From an uncultured Saprospiraceae bacterium (GTDB taxonomy: Bacteria > Bacteroidota > Bacteroidia > Chitinophagales > Saprospiraceae): a stretch of DNA of 7,900 nucleotides. The stretch is from assembly GCA_938044055.1 (NCBI GenBank), contig CALIQO010000580.1, forward strand, positions 1 through 7,900. The letters run 5' to 3'. A program made the translations under genes and the position numbers. Position 1 is the stretch's first letter; each line of letters begins with the position of its first letter. The notes below the pieces were generated by a model, which saw nothing but the letters and a program-made list of their open reading frames with translations, was not told where the DNA came from and made no database searches. Positions 1 through 4,746 of this stretch are shown here, piece by piece.

Positions 1-2
1 AC

Positions 3-242
3 AGGAATGGTTGTAATAGATTCTTTTTGAGAAAAAAAGGAGCAAGCAATAACAGTATAAAACCCTATCCGATTGACACTACTATGAATAATAACTTAGG
101 TTATTACTACTAGAACAATATTCAATATCAAGAAGCCATTAATAGATATAAACATTCATTAAGTATATTGGAAGATGATGGAATTAAAGAAAATATTAAA
201 TTTATCGAAAAAGAAATGGCTAAGCATATTAAGCAACCTTAA
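3..242 (+). pseudogene. 3' remnant of a TPR-containing protein gene, interrupted by an in-frame TAG
   Basis: One reading frame is open from the left edge to a TAG at 111-113, then continues in the same frame to TAA at 240-242. The residues around the stop read NNLGYYY, stop, NNIQYQEAINRY and then KHSLSI. This matches the tetratricopeptide consensus (L-G at positions 7-8, Tyr 11, Ala 20, Tyr 24, Leu at the end of helix B) without a gap, with the stop at a position usually occupied by Leu or Tyr. A single-base change from TTG (Leu) would explain it. The tail after the stop is helical and charged and ends in KHIKQP. No ATG or GTG start lies in frame between the TAG and the end, so this tail is probably untranslated. 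The gene start lies outside the window. In Bacteroidota such C-terminal TPRs often follow a serine hydrolase or alpha/beta hydrolase domain, but that domain is not visible here. A truncated but working protein ending at 113, or a sequencing error, remains possible. Bases 243-326 show nothing further that I can identify. Confidence 0.6.
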
Positions 243-326
243 TAATTATGGGCTTACAGATAGGACGTTTGTCATCGAGCCGTCACCACCGATTATAACC
301 AACCTTTAGAATAAAATTATTATTCA

Positions 327-1358
327 GTGAATTTTGAAGACCAGATTATTTTCTTTTTCAGTGCAATAGGAGCTTTTAATGGTTTACTCATTTCATTGTA
401 TTTTATCTTTACAGCAGAAAAGAAAAATCGATCTAATTATTTTTTAGGATTGCTGCTATTGATGTTGAGTATTCGGATTTTAAAATCAGTATTTTTTCAT
501 TTCTACCCACAGCTATCATCTGCTTTTATTCAAGTTGGACTTTCGGCCTGTATATTAATCGGTCCATTCCTTTTTCTATATCTACAGTCCTCTACCAGTA
601 ATAGAAAACAGAATTGGCTTATCCATGTGTTACCTTATTTGGTAGGAATTACCTTATTGGGAATATTTTTCCCATTTGTGGAACATCCTAGTACGTGGAG
701 CAATTGGGTTATAAAAGGAATATACTTTCAATGGCTTATATATATAATATTGTCTATTCAGATGATAATACCAAGTATTAAAAGGCTTACAGATTTCCAG
801 AAACTTCAGAGAATGGATATTTGGATTGTAAGTGTATGCTTTGGCGTAGTGCTTGTCTGGGGCGCTTACATCATTGGAGCTTATAAATCTCATCTGGTAG
901 GTGCGCTATCATTTACCTTCATTCACTATTTAGTTATCCTACTGGTTATTTTTAAAATAAAAAGGAATGATACATTACTTTTTTCTAAGGAGAAATATCA
1001 AAACAAGGAACTTAACCAAGAGATTGTCACAGAGATTCAGCAAGGTATAGTATTGATAAAAGAAAAAGAACTGTTTCTTAACCCCAGCCTAACCCTTGAT
1101 GACGTTGCCGGAGAATTAAACATCACGAAAAACAATTTATCTCAATACCTGAATGAAACAGTGGGGAAATCCTTTTCAACATACATTAACGATTTAAGAA
1201 TTGAAAGAGCGATACAATTATTACATGCTCAGAATAACTATACAATAGACTCTATAGGTTATGAAAGTGGTTTTAATTCGAAATCAACTTTTTACACAAC
1301 CTTCAAGAAAATTACAGGGATTTCTCCTGGGAAGTATAGGAAATCAAGGGTTTTTTAG
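327..1358 (+). CDS. Seven-transmembrane AraC-family transcriptional regulator
   Basis: The product is predicted to be an inner-membrane transcription regulator of 343 residues. Seven hydrophobic segments lie at about residues 5-29, 37-58, 65-87, 97-117, 127-150, 163-186 and 190-211. An odd number of helices puts the N terminus outside and the C terminus in the cytoplasm, consistent with the basic stretch KIKR after the last helix. A linker (about 215-245) leads to an AraC-type DNA-binding domain at about 245-340. Its first helix-turn-helix is around LTLDDVAGELNITKNNLSQY and its second is around 305-327, followed by the family's typical GISPGKYRKS ending. The start is GTG at 327; no ATG occurs in frame before residue 46, and a later start would delete the first helix. 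There is no clear Shine-Dalgarno, as is common in this phylum. The helical part probably senses a membrane or envelope signal, but the ligand is unknown. A serine hydrolase gene follows after 156 bp on the same strand and is the most likely target; this is inference. Confidence 0.88.
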   Translation: MNFEDQIIFFFSAIGAFNGLLISLYFIFTAEKKNRSNYFLGLLLLMLSIRILKSVFFHFYPQLSSAFIQVGLSACILIGPFLFLYLQSSTSNRKQNWLIHVLPYLVGITLLGIFFPFVEHPSTWSNWVIKGIYFQWLIYIILSIQMIIPSIKRLTDFQKLQRMDIWIVSVCFGVVLVWGAYIIGAYKSHLVGALSFTFIHYLVILLVIFKIKRNDTLLFSKEKYQNKELNQEIVTEIQQGIVLIKEKELFLNPSLTLDDVAGELNITKNNLSQYLNETVGKSFSTYINDLRIERAIQLLHAQNNYTIDSIGYESGFNSKSTFYTTFKKITGISPGKYRKSRVF

Positions 1359-1443
1359 TTCGAGTATATATATCTGGACAACTTTTCTATAAGCCTGAAG
1401 TCAGTTTCATTTCATAACAATCATATTTGTTAAACTACAAAAT

Positions 1444-1458
1444 TTGCCGTAAGGGCAA
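1444..1458. repeat. Short inverted repeat upstream of the serine hydrolase gene
   Basis: TTGCC and GGCAA form perfect 5-bp arms around a 5-base spacer (GTAAG). The repeat lies 56 bases before the hydrolase ATG and is GC-richer than its surroundings. It could be an operator for the adjacent AraC regulator or a weak leader hairpin. Five-bp arms can arise by chance, so the support is modest. I saw no full -33/-7 promoter in this gap. A partial -7 match (TAGTTTTT at 1484-1491) and another (CATATTTG at 1422-1429) both lack a TTG at the right distance. Confidence 0.25.
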
Positions 1459-1514
1459 CAGTATTTTATTACCTGACCCACAATAGTTTTTACCACCTAT
1501 AGATTAAAAGAATC

Positions 1515-3233
1515 ATGAAACATTATTCAATCTCCCTATTTTATATCATTCTGGCAGCGTTTTTTTCCTGTCATTCTGTTCAGCAAGCCACATCTCAAGT
1601 TCACAATGAGTCAAGTTCCCTTATATCAGAGGCAACCAAGAAGAAGATAGATTCCATTTTTAAAAAGTACGATAATCTGGAAACACCGGGCTTGGCAATA
1701 GGGATTGTCAAGGATGGTGAAACAATTTTTACCAAAGGGTATGGAATGGCCAGTTTAGAATATGGCATTCCTGTATCCGATTCCACCGTATTTACGCTGT
1801 GTTCAGTATCTAAACAGTTTACTGTGCTGGGGCTGATGTTGATGGTTGAGCAAGGGTTAGTTTCTCTGGATGATGATATTAGAAAATATGTTCCTGAACT
1901 ACCAGATTATGGTACTACAATAACATTGAGACAATTGGCTAATAACACGAGTGGTCTTCGAAGCCATCTTCGGTTACTAGGGTTGAAAGGGTATATAGCC
2001 GACGATATGATAAATCAAAAAACGGTGGAAGAAATTATTTTCAGCCAACGAGAATTGAATAATATTCCTGGAGAAGCCTATAGCTATTCTAACTCTGGTT
2101 TTGTCCTATTGGCCATGGTTGTTGAAAGAGTAAGTGGAAAACCCTTTAGCTCCTACATAACTGAAAATATTTTTAGGCCGCTTAAAATGGACAAGTCATT
2201 CATAATGGATAATTATCAAAGAATCGTAAAAAACAAAGCCATATCCTATGAGATAGGAGTCGATACCGAATTTGTATTCGCACCCTCTAATTATTCTTAC
2301 ATAGGCGCTTCTGGAATTTATACAACCCTAGAAGATTTTACTAAATGGGCTATTAATTTTAACAAGCCTAAGGTAGGAAGTGCAGAAATATTTAATAAAA
2401 TGAATACGAAAGGAAGACTAAACAATGGAGAAGAGTCTTTTTATGCCTTAGGGCAAGTTGTGCAAGAATACAATGGCCTACAGAGAATATGGCATTCTGG
2501 TTCAGACGCTGGTTATCGATCCTATATAGGAAGGTTTCCAGCTCAAGGTATGACGTTCATTCTACTAAGTAACAATGCGACAGTGCATGCAGAAGGAGAA
2601 GCATTAAAAGTAGCCAATCTATTTTTAGAACCCTTTTTTAAGCAAGTTCAAGAAAGTGAAAAAGAAGAAACACTAAATCTGAAAATTGTCGATTTATCAT
2701 TCAGAGAGAAAAAAGAATTTACGGGCGCTTACTTAAGTCGCAATTATGAAATCACTCGACATGTAAAAATCGAAAATGATACCTTGATGTACATAAGACC
2801 AGATCAAGGAAATCGAAAATCAAAACTTCATCCCATAGCTGAATCAAAGTTTGTTTTAGGCACAAATAGTAATGTACATGTCTCCTTTCCAAGTAAAGAA
2901 GAGTTAAACATACTGGTAGATAACAAGGTAGATGAAACCTACTATAGGTGCGTACCTAAAAGTTACACTTCTGAAGAATTGCATGAGTTTACCGGTAGAT
3001 TTTATGCTGAAGAATTGGAAACATTTTATGAACTACAGGTTAAAAATAATAAGCTGGTAATTTTCAATACCAGAATCGATGATATTGAGTTGAACCCGTT
3101 GAAAGAAGATGTTTTTTTAAGTACGAGTTGGATATTTAACTCTATGGTCTTTGAAAGAAATGTCGACAATACTATTAAGGGATTTAGGGTTTCTGGACAG
3201 CGGGTAAAAAACATGTATTTTAAGAAACTGTGA
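1515..3233 (+). CDS. Serine hydrolase lipoprotein, beta-lactamase/PBP-like (class C family fold)
   Basis: This is a 572-residue envelope enzyme of the beta-lactamase-related serine hydrolase family, whose members include D-aminopeptidases, esterases and PBP-like peptidases. The N terminus has a hydrophobic signal segment (residues 5-18) ending AAFFSC, so Cys19 is a likely lipidation site, although the lipobox is not canonical. The catalytic domain covers about residues 42-375. The three active-site motifs are present: SVSK at 97-100 (nucleophile Ser97, general base Lys100), YSN at 191-193, and HSG at 327-329, which replaces the KTG of true beta-lactamases. The C-terminal third contains two similar modules, each starting EFTG (residues 401-404 and 491-494), about 90 residues apart and rich in beta-strand patterns, like the lipocalin-like tails of other Bacteroidota members. 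The start is the ATG giving the signal peptide. The substrate cannot be deduced, and the HSG form argues against a dedicated antibiotic beta-lactamase. The membrane AraC gene lies 156 bp upstream. No intrinsic terminator follows. Confidence 0.9.
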   Translation: MKHYSISLFYIILAAFFSCHSVQQATSQVHNESSSLISEATKKKIDSIFKKYDNLETPGLAIGIVKDGETIFTKGYGMASLEYGIPVSDSTVFTLCSVSKQFTVLGLMLMVEQGLVSLDDDIRKYVPELPDYGTTITLRQLANNTSGLRSHLRLLGLKGYIADDMINQKTVEEIIFSQRELNNIPGEAYSYSNSGFVLLAMVVERVSGKPFSSYITENIFRPLKMDKSFIMDNYQRIVKNKAISYEIGVDTEFVFAPSNYSYIGASGIYTTLEDFTKWAINFNKPKVGSAEIFNKMNTKGRLNNGEESFYALGQVVQEYNGLQRIWHSGSDAGYRSYIGRFPAQGMTFILLSNNATVHAEGEALKVANLFLEPFFKQVQESEKEETLNLKIVDLSFREKKEFTGAYLSRNYEITRHVKIENDTLMYIRPDQGNRKSKLHPIAESKFVLGTNSNVHVSFPSKEELNILVDNKVDETYYRCVPKSYTSEELHEFTGRFYAEELETFYELQVKNNKLVIFNTRIDDIELNPLKEDVFLSTSWIFNSMVFERNVDNTIKGFRVSGQRVKNMYFKKL

Positions 3234-3308
3234 ATACTGTTGTACCTATTCTGTTTATTAAGAAATAATCAAGGATGGTATAATTCTGTGAAGGACTACA
3301 TTGCATAA

Positions 3309-3323
3309 GAAGTATAATACTTC
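3309..3323. repeat. 15-base near-perfect palindrome upstream of the HMG-CoA reductase promoter
   Basis: GAAGTAT and ATACTTC are perfect 7-bp inverted arms around one central base. As RNA this folds only as a 5-bp stem with a 5-base loop and has no following T-run, so it is a poor terminator. As DNA it looks like a dimeric-protein binding site. It ends 35 bp before the -33 element of the downstream promoter, and an 8-bp palindrome AATCGATT follows at 3333-3340. A regulatory role for the reductase gene is inference. Confidence 0.35.
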
Positions 3324-3358
3324 CTTCAAGAGAATCGATTAAAAAAAGAATCATTCAA

Positions 3359-3390
3359 TTGTACACTTAACGGATATATCTCTAGTTTTG
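3359..3390 (+). promoter_or_regulatory. Bacteroidota-type promoter for the HMG-CoA reductase gene
   Basis: The -7 box TAGTTTTG at 3383-3390 matches the TAnnTTTG consensus of the Bacteroidota primary sigma factor exactly. A TTG at 3359-3361 lies 21 bases upstream of it, within the 17-23 spacing known for this phylum. Transcription would begin near 3395-3398, leaving a leader of about 26-29 bases before the ATG at 3424. The leader lacks a strong Shine-Dalgarno, ending in AT-rich TTCTAAATA. This is the only promoter in the window where both elements fit. Confidence 0.6.
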
Positions 3391-3423
3391 CGGAGAAGTA
3401 ACATCTCTAACCAATTCTAAATA

Positions 3424-4563
3424 ATGAACTCATTAGATATCCCGAAAAAATATTTGGACTTGATCCGACAGGAAGACAATAAGCTTACTTATATCAGTGG
3501 TCAGACACCTATGGATCACACTCAATCGTATCGGGGCAACATAGAGAATTTTATAGGATTCGCACAAGTGCCGATAGGTGTGGCGGGTCCGTTGCTGTTG
3601 CATGGTTCAGGAGGTAAGAGTGAGCACTGGATACCCATGGCCACGACGGAAGGAGCACTAGTCGCATCCTATACTAGAGGCATTAAGGCCTGTTCAGTTA
3701 GTGGAGGCATTACAGCACGGACGATTGCCAATCAAGTTCAGCGTAGTCCCTATTTCGAGTTTGCAACATTGGTTGAGGCGATCGCTTTTGGCAAATGGAT
3801 AAAATCTCTTCAACCGGTCATCGCTGCAGGAGTCAGCCAAGCAAGTCGATTTGCTAAGTTGGTAGACATAGAAGTAAATCAAGAAGGCAATGCGCTCCAT
3901 GTCACATTCTCTTATGAGACGGGCGCAGCCGCGGGACAGAATATGGTGACCATTGTGACGGATCAGATCCTCAGACAGATCCTAGAGCAAGCACCACATC
4001 AACCGATACATTACTATATAGAAGGCAATATGTCTGGCGACAAAAAGGCCAACGTTAAATCACTCAGTAAAATCAGAGGAAGAAAGGTTGTCGCGGAAGT
4101 CACTGTCCCTAATCAGATCATTAAAGATGTTCTTAAGTCTTCGGCTGAAAACATAGTAAAGTTCTGGCAGACAGGAACGCTTGGTGGCATCCAGATGGGA
4201 GCTGTGGGTAACCTCGCTCATGTTACGAATGCACTGACAGCCATATTCATCGCTTGCGGACAAGACGTTGCATGTATCGCCGAAGCAGCTGCAGGTACTG
4301 GCCGGCTGGAAGTAAACGATAGTGGCGATCTGTACGCCTCTCTCACTTTGCCAGGCTTGATAGTCGGAGTAGTAGGAGGAGGGACAGGTTTGCCGACTCA
4401 GAGAGAAGCACTCGAATTGATGGGTTGCGGTACGCCAAAAGATGTGAACAAGTTTGCAGAGATCTGTTGTGCGGTTGCTCTTGCGGGAGAATTGTCTATC
4501 GGTTCTGCCATTGCGGAGGGACACTTTGCATCCGCTCATAAGATACTCGGCAGAAAAAAATAG
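3424..4563 (+). CDS. Hydroxymethylglutaryl-CoA reductase, soluble class I-like
   Basis: This 379-residue cytoplasmic enzyme reduces HMG-CoA to mevalonate with two NAD(P)H, the committed step of the mevalonate route to isopentenyl diphosphate. Family signatures run in order: ENFIGFAQVPIGVAGPL (41-57), ATTEGALVAS (73-82), TGAAAGQNM (166-174), SGDKK (204-208), ACGQD (277-281), VGGGTGLPTQ (317-326) and LAGELSIGSA near the end. By alignment with the human enzyme the catalytic residues are Glu76, the DKK lysine (Lys207), Asp281 and His372 (in GHFASAHK), all present. The SGDKK form places it with class I rather than the degradative class II enzymes. There is no N-terminal membrane domain, as in archaeal and bacterial homologues, and the length is normal. 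The usual acidic residue of TGDAxG is Ala168 here. GC content looks higher than in flanking genes by eye. The ATG at 3424 fits the promoter just upstream. No other mevalonate gene is adjacent in this window. Preference for NADPH or NADH cannot be told. Confidence 0.93.
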   Translation: MNSLDIPKKYLDLIRQEDNKLTYISGQTPMDHTQSYRGNIENFIGFAQVPIGVAGPLLLHGSGGKSEHWIPMATTEGALVASYTRGIKACSVSGGITARTIANQVQRSPYFEFATLVEAIAFGKWIKSLQPVIAAGVSQASRFAKLVDIEVNQEGNALHVTFSYETGAAAGQNMVTIVTDQILRQILEQAPHQPIHYYIEGNMSGDKKANVKSLSKIRGRKVVAEVTVPNQIIKDVLKSSAENIVKFWQTGTLGGIQMGAVGNLAHVTNALTAIFIACGQDVACIAEAAAGTGRLEVNDSGDLYASLTLPGLIVGVVGGGTGLPTQREALELMGCGTPKDVNKFAEICCAVALAGELSIGSAIAEGHFASAHKILGRKK

Positions 4564-4698
4564 GTTGTGATTGAGTTGTAATATGATCTTGAAAATCCGG
4601 ACAGATATTAAGGCTTAGCTTATTCTGAATATGATAGATACTTTACCTTTTATTTTCACGAACCAGTGATTCAAAAGCAAGATTCCCTTATTTTTTTC

Positions 4699-4705
4699 TA
4701 CTTTG
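4699..4705 (+). promoter_or_regulatory. Possible -7 element for the hybrid two-component gene
   Basis: TACTTTG resembles the Bacteroidota -7 box TAnnTTTG with one base missing from the spacer, and follows a run of T. It lies 41 bases before the TTG start. No TTG is visible at the expected -33 distance, so this is a weak candidate. The rest of the 183-bp gap holds no gene: only ORFs of 8-12 codons and no convincing terminator for the reductase gene. Confidence 0.25.
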
Positions 4706-4746
4706 GGATGGAAGACATGCTTGCTAACTCATAAAAGTTCATTCTA

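Noticed and set aside
264..271. GACGTTTG as a -7 box for the AraC regulator
   Set aside because: The first base does not fit TAnnTTTG and no TTG is present at -33 distance. No promoter could be supported there.
654..893. 79-codon minus-strand frame within the AraC regulator gene
   Set aside because: It is antisense to the membrane helices, has no domain or start signal, and is explained by the coding bias of the real gene.
1515..3233. Antibiotic-resistance class C beta-lactamase
   Set aside because: The third motif is HSG rather than KTG, the protein is a probable lipoprotein, and it carries a long C-terminal extension. It fits the broad serine hydrolase family better than AmpC.
4060..4539. 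159-codon open frame on the minus strand inside the HMG-CoA reductase gene
   Set aside because: It lies wholly antisense to a well-supported enzyme gene, and its translation has no recognisable domain and an abnormal Cys/Ser/Arg-rich composition. It is a shadow of the GC-richer coding frame.
4610..4640. Possible terminator hairpin after the reductase gene (ATATT/AATAT arms around AAGGCTTAGCTT)
   Set aside because: The arms are AT-only, the inner pairing is broken and no T-run follows, so a stable terminator is unlikely.
4582..4669. Two tiny ORFs (11 and 12 codons) in the gap before the hybrid regulator
   Set aside because: They are short, lack ribosome binding signals, and match random expectation for an AT-rich gap.
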